64,000 nt of DNA from NCBI GenBank assembly GCA_020091685.1, contig CM034603.1:34968186-35032185 (forward strand), written 5' to 3'. This DNA is from Lutjanus erythropterus (Eukaryota; Chordata; Actinopteri; Lutjaniformes; Lutjanidae). The notes under the pieces were generated by a model, which ran no database searches, was not told the DNA's origin, and saw only the letters and a list, made by a program, of their open reading frames with translations. The position numbers and the translations under genes were made by a program. Positions 26,901 to 33,886 of the stretch are shown here, in pieces; the stretch's first letter is position 1, and each line of letters opens with the position of its first letter.

Positions 26901-29763
26901 CTTTGAGTGAGTCACAGACACCAGTTGACACACACACTTGACAAATGTGTAGGAGTGAAAGGAACCAGGTAGACAGTTGGATCATCAATAAAGTAATATT
27001 TCAAACACAACTGCAGCTCAAGGTCTTTATCTGTGACAGTGTGACTGATGTGCAGCGGGGTTCTGAGGAGCAGGGCAGCTCCAAGGTGTGAAGTCGTCCA
27101 ATCAGAGTCCATGTGGTGTGTGCATGAGGACAGAGTAGCGATGCCCTACCAACGTCCTTTCAAGAGCAAATTGCCGATCGGATGCCCAGGTCCCTCGGCA
27201 GCGGAAACGCGAGGGTGGGCTCCAGGCTGCAAGTGCCTGGCATGACAATCAAAGCCAAATTCAAACCCGAGGCCGGGAGCGACGGGCTGTGGCGACAAAT
27301 GAATGCTTAAAAGTCTTGCGTCAAGCTCTGCAAACACTTTGACAATGGGCGCATGCATCCTCTTCCTCCTTCTGCATTCAACAGCATCTCTCTTCTCTCT
27401 CAGAGCTCATCACAGAGCCGCTTGTGTCTGGAACTAAATATCACCACGCAACAGATGGAAATTGAATTCCTTTAATCAGGCTGAATAACGGCCAGCAGAT
27501 AAAAGGCGGCGATGCTTGGGGGGGGGGGGGTGTCTCTGAATGTCTGCTGTCCTGCTAGGTGACACACAGCCCTCACATGGCCTGCAGGGCACAGGGGTGA
27601 GGAGGTTGTTTGCTCCAGTTACGAGGGCCACGAGGTGACAGTTTTATAAGCAACGTTTCTATTTACGCAGCTCTCAGTATACCATAGATGCCCTCTAGAA
27701 TTAACCTCCCACATATGGCTGCAAGTCCTGGTACCGACCGATTTTTCAAGCTTCAAAAAGGGGTAGAAAAGCTGCTGATAAGCTGGGATTCCTGGAATGA
27801 AAACCAAGGTTTTCTTCGTGTTTATGAATATTCTCCCTGAGGAAATAAGTTCAGCATGGCTTGAATCTATAAAAGCAGGTAGCAAGGACAGATGTTACAC
27901 AAATAACTGTGCACTCAGCTGTGTAATAAACATGCTTTCAGCCAGAAAAGATAGGAATCATTCAAAAGAATGATGTTTCAGAACCCCTACTGAAAGCGAA
28001 TGGTGTATTAATTTAACAAAAATATTTCCCACAATACACCACACTGGTGTTCCGAATTATCGTCTTTACAGAGCTTATTCTGGGAACATGATGTCTCAGC
28101 CTATGGAAGTGAGTTTGACTTCATCAGAAGTGTCGGCTTTGCGCTTAAAAAAACAAGCAGTGCCGCACGAATCCGCACAGAGAAAAGATTAAAAGAGGAA
28201 ATTATATTATCTGAATTAATTTCCCAAGAAAAGTCCACATGATCCCCTGCATTAAGACGTTCATATTTTTGGCAAGTGCAAATCATTCAACTGGGTCCTA
28301 ATTTTGAGACACTTAACACAGTTTTACTTTGATGTGATAATTCTTTTCGGTTGTTCTCAAAAACCAGAAAATCCTTCTGGCCGTTTAAAAACATTTGGGA
28401 AAAGTGAGTTGGCTTCATTTTGAACCAACTGATCAAATTTTTTGGACTGGTTAACTAATTACCACTGAATCAAATTCAAGCATTAATCTCCTGGCCAGCA
28501 TCAATGAAACATTATTGTTGTAGGAATGTCAGTCTCAGACTTCAGAATAAAGTAGCGTGAAATCCTTAAAGATAAGCATCTGAAAGTGTAGGCTATGATT
28601 TGAATATCAAATGTCCAAATGATCGTCTTTTTGGCACGTACAAATGACTCACCAGGGTTCTAATCTTTAACAGAATTTACATACTTTGACATATTTTCAG
28701 TTATGGGCTTTTAGGTGCCATTTAAAAAGACTTGGGAAAAGTAATGTGGGTTGCCTTCAAGCTTTACAAACTGATCAAATTTTCTGGACTGGTTATCTAA
28801 TCACAGCTCAATCAAATTGGGGCATTTGTCTCCTGTCTGACGTCAATGAACATTATTCTGAAGTCTGAGACAGACATTCCTGTATAAAGTAGCATGAAAT
28901 CCTTCAAGGTGAGCGTCTGAAATTGCCTGAACTGGGAGGGAGTTAACGGCAACTCTGACAGGGAAAGTGGCCTTGAATCCCCGTCCGTGGCTCTTTATTA
29001 AAGAAACTCTATTTCCATTCTTCCTTCCATCTATCCATCCCCGCACAGTCAGCCTGCGTTACTGTTGACCCAGCCGGCAGCAGTGCCGGTGAGCAGCCGG
29101 AGAGAAATACTGTCAGAATAATGGATTAGGCCCACAGCAGGACACACAGCTGCATCGCGGCATGATTGTAATGCAGGAGACTTCTCAGCGAAACCTTGGG
29201 ACGACGATTAGCTTGGAAGCAAATCACAGCTTGTCTGCCCTGCAGGAGGTGTCTAATAGGGGAAATGATTCAAACGCGTGTCAGACGATAAGATCCCACG
29301 CTGTGAGGAGTGGGCGCCGGTCATTCCATCCTGCATTAAGTTAATTGTTAACATGTGAAAACATGATGCAGGAAGGTAACATACAGAGCTTCTGCACCCC
29401 CTCCCCCCAGCTCTTGTATTTATCACGCACGAGTCATTCATGAAGATCTAATTTGGGTTTGGACGCCACCTGTCCTTGTTGTGGTTGTTAGGTGGGTTTT
29501 TATTGTTGCACAGATGGACCTGCAGCAGGCGTACCTGGTAATGTGACCGGCCCTGTGGCTGTCTGTCAGCATCGTGCCTGTGAAAGCCTCAGTCACAACT
29601 ATTTGGCTATGCAGCACATAATTCAGAGCTCCAGTATACAGACGTCTGCTCAGTCCAGTCATCCATCAGAGCGCTTTTTGCCAAGTCAACAGATTCTCGT
29701 GGTGGTGGGCAGTCAGGGGAAAGGCCTCTCAGGTTCTGTTTCAGCATCGGGAGAGTCTCTCTC

Positions 29764-29820
<57 letters not shown>

Positions 29821-31542
29821 TTCTGTGTGTGTGTGCAGCCCAGGAGAGTTTGGATTTTCACTGGGTGTAAAGTATACCCCTTTACAGCAGCAGTAAACCA
29901 TGTCAGAGGCCAATATAGCCATCTATACCTCCAGGACTCCTGATTGTTCCAACACGTGAAAACTCAGCTGGGATACTTTATTCAATTAAGAGGACTGTTA
30001 ACTATTTTTATTCACAATCTGGTCTGGAAACGTCCCAACACAGGCTCATCTTTGACTCATCTGACAAAGTCTGCCTATTACTCGGCAGGCTGCAGAACTG
30101 TCAGTTTTAAACTTCTACGATTACTTTTGTAGCCAATTAATTCCCTGTTGGTCAACAGAATATCAGAAAATAGTGCAAATTGTCCGTCGCAATTTCCCGA
30201 ACATATTCAGATTCCTTGTTTGATTTGACCGTGTGTAATGGCAGTTTCACAGGTGGGGAATGAATGAATGAATTATAGATCACCACAACAAATATGTTGT
30301 AACTTAACAGGGGGAGGGGGGAGTTGTGTGTCCATTACACACGCTGAAGAAGGGCGTCCATGCAGCAATCTCAGTCTCAGGATCCAGCACCCAGATTTTC
30401 AGATCTAACTGTGTCAAATGTTTTGTATCTTACTTTTCATGAATTTTTTAATCCGACTGACAGTCCAAAATCCAAACGGTACTCAGTTAACTAACAAAGA
30501 AAAGTAGCAAATATTCACATTTGAGAAACTTCAAGTGAATTGTTGTAATCTTTGCTTGAAAAATCGCAGTAAAAGTGGCATAACGCCAACTGTCTGAAGC
30601 TCTAACTAGTGGTGAAACATTGTTAGACATTTTTCACAGCAGCCATATTGATATGAAATAGAAGGGGAAACACAGGCGTTTACCAATAAGATCAGACTCA
30701 GTCTGCTTGTGTTGTGCATGCTGGCTCACAGGAAAGGCTCTGCTACACTAAATGGAATGGGGCCTTAATTAGTATCATTGGTAACAGCTGTATTTACCCT
30801 ACTATTTCATATCAATATGGCTGCCATGAAAATCATTTATAAATTATGAATTTAAGACATTTATCAAGCAAAAATGTCAAATGCTGAAAAGATTAGTTGA
30901 TTCACTTGATTTGTTGACTGATATAAAATTAATCTGCAACAGTTTGATCATCAACATTAAACTTAATTCACAAAGGAACTGATGAAATTTTCATTGATTA
31001 ATCTGATGACTATTTCCTTGATGAATCATTTGGTCCGTTGCTACATCCTGGAAGCCAAAGTGATGTCATGTTTTCTTTGTTGTACTGTCCACTATTGAAC
31101 AATTTACTATCATTATCATTAAAACTGTGAATAACAGCTAATTCTCACAATACACCTTTTTTACGGCAGCCATTTTGACATAAAATGGTAGTGTAAACAC
31201 AAGTGTTATCAATGATACGAATTAAGGTTCAGTTACATTCAGGTCAAACAGAGTCAGGGTGCTGCTATTGTGCATGCTGGCTCACTGGAGAGGCTCTGCT
31301 GCACTAAATGGAACGAGACCTTAATCAAGAAAAATGTTTGACAACCTTTACAGCCCCTCAAGAGTCATGCTTCTCTCCCTCTCACAGCCACACTTTGACT
31401 TATTCAGCTAATAAGACCTCCTCCTCAAACTGCACAGTGTTTGTTTGACACTTAGTTTTCTATACATACATTCTCAGTTTCTGACCTTCTATTTCCCAGC
31501 ATACATACGCCCAAGTTCTCCCTGAGCAGAGGCCTAATCATC

Positions 31543-31595
<53 letters not shown>

Positions 31596-33886
31596 GTGTG
31601 AGCGAGGCCTTGAAAATATGCAGCAGTTAAAATGTAATAGACCTTTTTCACAGCAGACATTTTGTCTTGTCATAGCAGGAAAGGCACAGGTGTTACTAAT
31701 AACATTAACGATTTCTCTGTTCCATTAAGTGTCCCTGTAAGCCATCTGAACACAGGGACCCTGGAAATGCCTCACCTAAATGGAATTCACTGCAGCAACA
31801 TTGTTAAAGTTATTAATCAAAGCTGTGCCTTTCCCGTCTATAACACATCAACATTTCTAACATGGAAAAAAAAAAAAAGAAAAAAACGTCGGTGCGAGGC
31901 TCATCAAATGTTACAAGAGTTGGTGTGTGTGGACCCCTGAGGTACGCCGGCTGCACCGCTCCACTGTTCCTTAAAAAAAAAAAAAATCCCCACAGTGGAG
32001 GCACCAGAGAGATAATCCTGCAATGTCCCAGATCTTTATTGGGACGGAGCCCCTGATGGGAGCTATAGCAATGAGATTTGAACGCAGCGCCGGCCACGTT
32101 TCAATCAGAAGAAAAGAGTTTGGTAAAGGGGCGGGAGGGGATTTGCAGCAGGGTGGTGTGCCCCCCCCATGCATGATGAATATTACTAAACTTTAAGCAA
32201 AAAGATGAGCACTACAGTAAACCACACATTCATCGCTGACCGTCCCCCCACCTTTCAGTGTGACTCCAGCTCCAAAAATCACATGTCCTGTATTTCCAAA
32301 TTAGCTGCTGGGTTCTCATCTGAATTTCAAGTAAGTACTAAAAATTGTCTTTTCATCAGTTAGTCAATTTTGCAACTATGTTGATAATCAATCAACCAGT
32401 ATCGCCTGACATTCCCCAGATCCAGCCTCTCAAAAGTGAGGATTTGTTGCTTTTTTAAAAATACCTGGTGTGTATTAGCCACAGTAGATGGCGGTCAGGA
32501 CGCCCCCAGTTTGAAGAAGCAGAGAAGAGTATTGGAAGCAATGAACTGCTGTAGACAAGGTCAGCAACTACAGGTATTTTAGCCATTAAAAAAATATTCA
32601 CAAAAAAATCTATATCAGTTTAAATGCATGCTATACTTAGGATGTTTTCATCACTTTACTTTACCATCAGACAGCCTTTTCCGATCGGAAACCGCTGTTA
32701 TGCACGTTGAATATCGCTCTCTTCAAAGCAACCAGACTCCTTAAGGAAAAATAGTAATTTTACTACACAGAACTAGGGAGCTGCTGAGCTATGGGCTAGT
32801 TTCTTGTGTCATCGTGTGATTTTGGTGTATCTGAAGTATCCTTTTAAAACCACCTAAGTCACACAATAACACAAACTAACGTACAGATTGAGGCAGAAGT
32901 AAACTAGCAACTCCTGTGTTCTGCAAGATAAAATTACTGATTTTTTCTATGGAGTTTGGTTGGTTTGGACAGAGTGATATTTGATTTATACTGTATATAT
33001 CAGCAGTGAAAATATTCTGAATACAACAAACACTTAAGAATAATAACAATAAGAAGAATGTACTTTATTAATCCTCTTGGAGGAAATTCATTTTCAGTGG
33101 CTAAACACCTTTTGTTGCTGACCCTGTTCACAGCTTAGATACGGGGGCGTGTCGACCCTCATCTACTGTAGGTAATAGACAAATGATAAGTACCTCATAC
33201 AACCCCACATCAAATAAGACGAAATATCCCTTTAATCTGAATATCTTTAGGTTTTTGGGCTGCTGGTTTTACAAAACAAAGACAGAGATGTCTACTTGGG
33301 CTTTAGGAAGAAACTGTCAATTTCCAAAGCTTTCTGATATTGCATACACCAAATGATTAATCACTTACTCCAGCAACTAACTGTCAGGTTAATCCATAAG
33401 GAAGTATACAAATTCACACTCTCTCTCTCTCTCTGTCACAGCCTGAGGACAGCAGCATCTCCTCAATCTCACACTGCACTGCACAGATAAGGATGACAGG
33501 TTGACATCACCTGTAATTTTCTGCCTATATTCGGGATGGTTCAACATTTTGGTCTCACAATCACGCAAAGTTCAGCAGGACAGCTCACACATCCACATTT
33601 CTAACCTGTGTGTGCCATTGTGTGAGCCGTGAGAGGGAGCATGAGTGCTGCCTCTTATTGACCCAAATGCACACAACAAAGGTGATGCACAGATCGATTA
33701 TTGCCCCCGTGAGAAGGAGCAGTGTGGTGTTCCTGGGGGGCTTGCAGCCCATCAAAACTCACCGAGCTTTCCCCGGGACTCTTCCAGCTTCTGGATCTGG
33801 TTCTCCAGGAAGAACATGGCCACTGCGAACGCCAGCAGCGCCAGAAGCTGCAACTTGGGCGGCATCATGACTCTGAGCAGCCCCAT
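979..33886 (-). CDS. hs2st1: heparan sulfate 2-O-sulfotransferase 1 (gene span, six of about seven coding exons; 3' end outside window)
   Basis: Type II Golgi enzyme that transfers sulfate from PAPS to the 2-O position of iduronate (and some glucuronate) in heparan sulfate. Exons on the minus strand: 33763-33886, 5985-6238, 5786-5871, 5429-5567, 4448-4545, 979-1136. All join in frame with GT-AG ends and give 286 codons; the human protein has 356 residues, so about 70 C-terminal residues lie left of position 1. Visible features: short cytosolic tail and hydrophobic anchor (about residues 12-28), stem coiled coil (about 29-57), PAPS 5'-phosphate loop [12 protein letters not shown] with K88, catalytic FYHGH (H145, H147), 3'-phosphate motif with R169 and S177, N-glycosylation sites at N113 and N132. 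These equal human K83, H140/H142, R164/S172 and N108/N127 with an offset of five, caused by a small insertion near residues 60-77. Teleosts can have two copies (a/b); I cannot tell which this is. Confidence 0.97.
1239..2140 (+). mobile_element. degraded Tc1-like transposon, copy A
   Basis: A TA dinucleotide at 1239-1240 is followed by the terminal repeat CACTGCCTGGTCAAAAAAAA. Transposase remains run rightwards: an N-terminal helix-turn-helix part (from 1410), an internal deletion, a WSDESRF motif carrying the second catalytic Asp (near 1630), MIWGCF, then [13 protein letters not shown] with the catalytic Glu (near 1990-2020). Several stops and frame changes break it. The right terminal repeat stops at gtgtgactttttt near 2140. 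It lies in hs2st1 intron 5 and is not functional. Confidence 0.88.
1410..1805 (+). pseudogene. Tc1-like transposase fragment (inactive)
   Basis: Longest open stretch of copy A, 131 codons. The first about 65 residues resemble a Tc1 DNA-binding region ([22 protein letters not shown]). This jumps straight into the catalytic-domain piece [17 protein letters not shown], so the middle of the transposase is deleted. The stop at 1803-1805 is also present in copy B near 10.8 kb. Confidence 0.85.
2141..2460 (+). mobile_element. fragment of a second Tc1/mariner-type element
   Basis: Directly after copy A. A frame near 2200 reads [11 protein letters not shown], matching the catalytic-Glu region of Tc1/mariner transposases. 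It continues through a degraded C-terminal part (TPDC..., [13 protein letters not shown]) broken by stops. No terminal repeat was found, so the limits are approximate. Confidence 0.6.
2980..3170. repeat. purine-rich low-complexity stretch
   Basis: GA-dominated sequence with repeated gagag and agagcg words in hs2st1 intron 5. No coding signal. Confidence 0.5.
3712..4040 (+). repeat. teleost SINE/LINE-tail type interspersed repeat
   Basis: Begins gcggcacggtggtgcagtgg and continues through phrases typical of this very common fish family (cacagttcaaagacatgcag, taactctaaattgcctgtag, gtgaatggttgcctgcctgt, ctccagccccaccacaaccc, ending ggataagcggtta). The head resembles a Pol III promoter region. 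Diverged and without a coding frame. Confidence 0.75.
4448..4545 (-). CDS. hs2st1: hs2st1 exon 5 (disulfide region)
   Basis: 98 nt, acceptor AG at 4547-4546, donor GT at 4447-4446. Encodes [20 protein letters not shown] and the [11 protein letters not shown] segment, with four cysteines that form the conserved disulfides of 2-O-sulfotransferases. It ends within a Trp codon completed by exon 6. Confidence 0.96.
5429..5567 (-). CDS. hs2st1: hs2st1 exon 4 (3'-phosphate binding motif)
   Basis: 139 nt, acceptor AG at 5569-5568, donor GT at 5428-5427. Encodes [20 protein letters not shown] then [15 protein letters not shown], the PAPS 3'-phosphate binding segment (R169, S177), followed by the basic [10 protein letters not shown] substrate-contact region. 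Nearly identical to the vertebrate family here. Confidence 0.97.
5786..5871 (-). CDS. hs2st1: hs2st1 exon 3 (catalytic histidines)
   Basis: 86 nt, acceptor AG at 5873-5872, donor GT at 5785-5784. Encodes [10 protein letters not shown] through [13 protein letters not shown]145 and H147 correspond to the catalytic human H140 and H142. N132 in NVT is the second conserved N-glycosylation sequon. The preceding intron is only 113 bp. Confidence 0.97.
5872..5984 (-). other. hs2st1: hs2st1 intron 2 (short, with polypyrimidine/AAT repeats)
   Basis: 113-bp GT-AG intron holding an (att)n run. No other feature. Confidence 0.85.
5985..6238 (-). CDS. hs2st1: hs2st1 exon 2 (stem end and PAPS-binding loop)
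   Basis: 254 nt, acceptor AG at 6240-6239, donor GT at 5984-5983. Encodes residues 42-126, including a Ser/Asp-rich linker (about 66-78) and the PAPS 5'-phosphosulfate loop [12 protein letters not shown] with the key lysine K88. N113 in an NTT sequon matches a known glycosylation site in the family. The linker is five residues longer than in human. Confidence 0.97.
6804..6845. repeat. (GA)n microsatellite
   Basis: About 21 uninterrupted ga units in hs2st1 intron 1. Confidence 0.98.
6850..7830. other. AT-rich intronic stretch, nothing recognised
   Basis: Low-GC sequence with no convincing ORF, repeat boundary or motif cluster. Confidence 0.6.
7840..7990 (+). repeat. dispersed fish repeat, family V copy 1
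   Basis: Shares ggctgcacaca...acatataca, gcccctgagcagttaggggt and ttgctcaagg with the copy at 14,667-14,902. This family is a common fish SINE/LINE-tail repeat. Truncated at the right. Confidence 0.65.
8820..9130. promoter_or_regulatory. GC-rich intronic stretch, candidate regulatory element
   Basis: Unique-looking GC-rich DNA flanked by AT-rich sequence, containing a 12-bp direct duplication (cctaaagccctg twice, near 8991-9014) and a ccaattaagatg block. No ORF with homology. Regulatory role is inference only. Confidence 0.3.
9166..9183. repeat. (CA)n microsatellite
   Basis: Short ca run in intron 1. Confidence 0.9.
9889..10360. mobile_element. hAT-like non-autonomous element fragment
   Basis: Starts with caggattgggcggtatgaca, a variant of the ctgggcggtat... 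terminus seen in many fish hAT MITEs. Later text (gaagtatgacacagtatggt) echoes the start. The right end abuts Tc1 copy B at 10,361, which may have inserted into it. Confidence 0.4.
10361..11115 (-). mobile_element. degraded Tc1-like transposon, copy B
   Basis: Minus-strand relative of copy A. A TA at 10,361-10,362 is followed by cactgcctggccaaataaaa, here the 3' terminal repeat. Reading leftwards from about 11,115 the minus strand encodes [20 protein letters not shown] (N-terminal domain end), a frame-shifted SDESRF region, [11 protein letters not shown], then a stop shared with copy A. The C-terminal end is [20 protein letters not shown] through IKAKGG. The 5' terminal repeat and start are missing. 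Inactive. Confidence 0.88.
11375..11816. mobile_element. fold-back (long inverted repeat) element
   Basis: The left half (11,375-11,590) and right half (11,610-11,816) are diverged inverted copies. Examples: ggataatccacagacatcac at 11,552 against the complement of gaggtctgtggatcatccac near 11,640; gttttgagacatc near 11,390 against gatatctcaaaaac near 11,790; gaatggaattta near 11,431 against taaattccat near 11,743. Spacer at the centre about 20-30 bp. No coding frame; looks like a fold-back MITE. Confidence 0.72.
12330..12770. promoter_or_regulatory. candidate conserved noncoding element
   Basis: Repeat-free, GC-balanced stretch between repeat-rich segments. It has several homeodomain-type TAAT cores (tttaattagagaac, aaaagctaattatgaa, cctattactccta) and a tgacgtga-like word on the minus strand near 12,678. 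No ORF homology. Long introns of genes beside developmental regulators often hold such elements; conservation itself was not tested. Confidence 0.35.
13090..13400. promoter_or_regulatory. candidate conserved noncoding element
   Basis: Unique-looking stretch with aatttctaattattctaatt and a GC-richer core (13,190-13,290). No protein family recognised in either strand. Inference only. Confidence 0.28.
14346..15000. mobile_element. hAT-like MITE interrupted by a family V repeat
   Basis: Starts tagggctggacaatatattg, a frequent terminus of fish hAT-type MITEs. It is AT-rich and then interrupted at 14,667-14,902 by the family V repeat. Beyond it, ccctgcactattgttgcaat may be the diverged opposite end. 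Ends uncertain. Confidence 0.45.
14667..14902 (+). repeat. dispersed fish repeat, family V copy 2
   Basis: Contains gccctgagcagttaggggta, gccttgctcaagggtgctca, ggacttgaactggcgaccct and a ccgcccc end. These phrases recur in a very common fish SINE/LINE-tail repeat. Matches the copy at 7,840-7,990. Confidence 0.75.
15000..16000. other. AT-rich intronic stretch, nothing recognised
   Basis: No gene, clear repeat boundary or motif cluster found. Confidence 0.55.
16720..17340. promoter_or_regulatory. candidate conserved noncoding element
   Basis: Repeat-free block including ggccacgtgctcg (E-box core), cagatgagattatggcgcaa and tgtcaatgactaagc. No ORF homology. Assigned only because composition and lack of repeats differ from neighbours. 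Confidence 0.28.
17528..17559. repeat. perfect 12-bp inverted repeat hairpin
   Basis: ttgatactgagt, an 8-nt loop, then its exact complement actcagtatcaa. It lies in intron 1 with no linked gene and no T-run that would make it a terminator. Confidence 0.9.
18738..18760. repeat. poly(A) run
   Basis: 23 consecutive A. May be the tail of an old retroposed sequence or simple slippage. Confidence 0.9.
18847..19110. repeat. probable interspersed fish repeat
   Basis: Opens aaaaggacacttcaccctca and continues agacgcagagttatggagat and tataatgggactagatggca, phrases I associate with a widespread fish non-autonomous repeat. Opposite end not identified. Confidence 0.45.
20412..20640. mobile_element. hAT-like element end
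   Basis: Begins tattagggttggggccaata, followed by gacgatgccattgtcaatca and ccaatggctgacagtcgcca, resembling a known type of fish hAT terminus. The hydrophobic open frame that follows has no recognisable domain and is not called as a gene. Confidence 0.4.
20900..21010. repeat. short LINE/SINE tail-like repeat
   Basis: Contains ctttattgtccacaaaggga then aattcattttgctcagg. A similar phrase (tactttattaatcctcttgg, aggaaattcattttc) occurs at 33,058-33,105. Confidence 0.4.
22820..23061 (-). mobile_element. MITE family R3, partial copy
   Basis: Right edge ctaaatcctacacactggtc then cttaaa is the complement of the left end of the R3 copy at 57,849. The internal phrase gtgtgttttgcagccagagt also fits. 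Left end not resolved. Confidence 0.5.
23769..23792. repeat. (CA)n microsatellite
   Basis: About 12 ac units. Confidence 0.97.
23934..23988. repeat. (GAAA)n microsatellite
   Basis: About 13 aaag units, polypurine on the plus strand, in intron 1. Confidence 0.98.
24049..25137. mobile_element. hAT-like MITE carrying an internal minisatellite
   Basis: Left end cagggctgggtaccaaactt, right end complement cagggctggatcgttcaaaa; both continue into imperfectly matching cgatactttc/caatactg text, giving imperfect terminal inverted repeats of about 30 bp. The element is about 1.09 kb with no transposase. Most of the left half interior is the tandem array at 24,320-24,850. No clean 8-bp target duplication was found. 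Confidence 0.65.
24320..24850. repeat. degenerate minisatellite, unit about 25-30 bp
   Basis: About 18 diverged units built on tattccactattttcccagt plus acccc, with variants (ggtatcccagttattctccc, ccccactattccactatttt). Unit lengths vary. It creates P/F/S/Y-rich open frames in three frames that are artefacts of the repeat. Confidence 0.88.
26190..26460. promoter_or_regulatory. candidate conserved noncoding element
   Basis: Repeat-free GC-balanced block with ggcctccaattacatccagg, caccccgattagcctgtctg and ggcctaatcaaagcc: homeodomain-like ATTA/TAAT cores and a TCF-like ATCAAAG. No coding homology. Confidence 0.35.
27120..27500. promoter_or_regulatory. candidate conserved noncoding element
   Basis: Unusually CpG-containing and repeat-free for this intron; includes tgacaatcaaagccaaattc and aacactttgacaatgg, which contain TCF/SOX-like cores. 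No protein family recognised on either strand. Confidence 0.35.
28259..28590 (+). repeat. tandem duplication, copy 1
   Basis: Starts gttcatatttttggcaagtg. Matches copy 2 through acatttgggaaaagtgagtt, aactgatcaaattttttgga, ctggttaactaattaccact and agtagcgtgaaatccttaaa. Holds the 27-nt block at 28,522-28,548, which is in the opposite orientation to that in copy 2. Confidence 0.85.
28622..28925 (+). repeat. tandem duplication, copy 2
   Basis: Starts atcgtctttttggcacgtac and follows copy 1 phrase by phrase (agacttgggaaaagtaatgt, aactgatcaaattttctgga, ctggttatctaatcacagct, agtagcatgaaatccttcaa). Its block at 28,855-28,881 is the reverse complement of the copy 1 block with 1 mismatch in 27. Confidence 0.85.
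29030..29360. promoter_or_regulatory. candidate conserved noncoding element with HNF1-like site
   Basis: GC-balanced, repeat-free. gttaattgttaac at 29,340-29,352 matches the HNF1 palindrome GTTAATNATTAAC at 12 of 13 positions. Also contains gggacgacgattagcttgga and ataatggattaggccca. Function is inference. Confidence 0.33.
29769..29818. repeat. (GT)n microsatellite
   Basis: About 25 gt units followed by a second short run at 29,824-29,835. Produces spurious Val/Cys and Thr/His open frames. Confidence 0.98.
30629..30834. mobile_element. MITE family R1, best copy
   Basis: About 206 bp with terminal inverted repeats of about 32 bp: left tttttcacagcagccatatt then gatatgaaatag; right end reads the complement (ctatttcatatcaatatggc then tgccatgaaaa). 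Internal text includes ctctgctacactaaatggaa and attagtatcattggtaacag. No coding capacity. Other copies: 31,155, 31,638, 54,999 and 57,481. Confidence 0.82.
30855..31050. repeat. cgattaatcg-type repeat family R4, fragment
   Basis: Diverged copy (tgaaaagattagttgattca, ttgattaatctgatgactat, ttggtccgttgctacatcct) of the R4 family best seen at 52,985. Confidence 0.5.
31155..31336. mobile_element. MITE family R1, copy 2
   Basis: acggcagccattttgacata then aaatggtagtgtaaacacaa and ctctgctgcactaaatggaa, ending gaccttaatc; right inverted repeat lost. Confidence 0.65.
31547..31600. repeat. (GT)n microsatellite
   Basis: About 27 tg units with one c interruption. Confidence 0.97.
31638..31762. mobile_element. 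MITE family R1, copy 3 (truncated)
   Basis: tagacctttttcacagcaga then cattttg and aggcacaggtgttactaata, followed by ctgttccattaagtg. Confidence 0.55.
32330..32450. repeat. R4-type repeat fragment
   Basis: cttttcatcagttagtcaat, gataatcaatcaaccag and gtgaggatttgttgctttt fit the R4 family. Another fragment lies at about 33,240-33,375. Confidence 0.4.
33418..33434. repeat. (CT)n microsatellite
   Basis: Short ct run in intron 1. Confidence 0.9.
33763..33886 (-). CDS. hs2st1: hs2st1 exon 1 (start codon, membrane anchor)
   Basis: 124 nt coding part. The ATG occupies 33884-33886 and opens [15 protein letters not shown], followed by a hydrophobic stretch and the start of the stem. The first Met is chosen because the MGLLR start is the conserved vertebrate one; two further Met codons follow at residues 7-8. 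The exon ends after the first base of a Glu codon, with donor GT at 33762-33761. Acidic and basic residues after the anchor start the coiled coil that trimerises the enzyme. Confidence 0.96.

Larger units (their letters stand above)
6239..33762 (-). other. hs2st1: hs2st1 intron 1 (27.5 kb)
   Basis: GT at 33762-33761 to AG at 6240-6239. It contains all repeats and regulatory-looking stretches listed between these positions and no recognisable protein gene on either strand. Long introns at this position are normal for HS2ST1 in vertebrates. Confidence 0.9.

Noticed and set aside
29492..29896. 134-codon frame with a long Val/Cys alternation
   Set aside because: Product of the (GT)n repeat.
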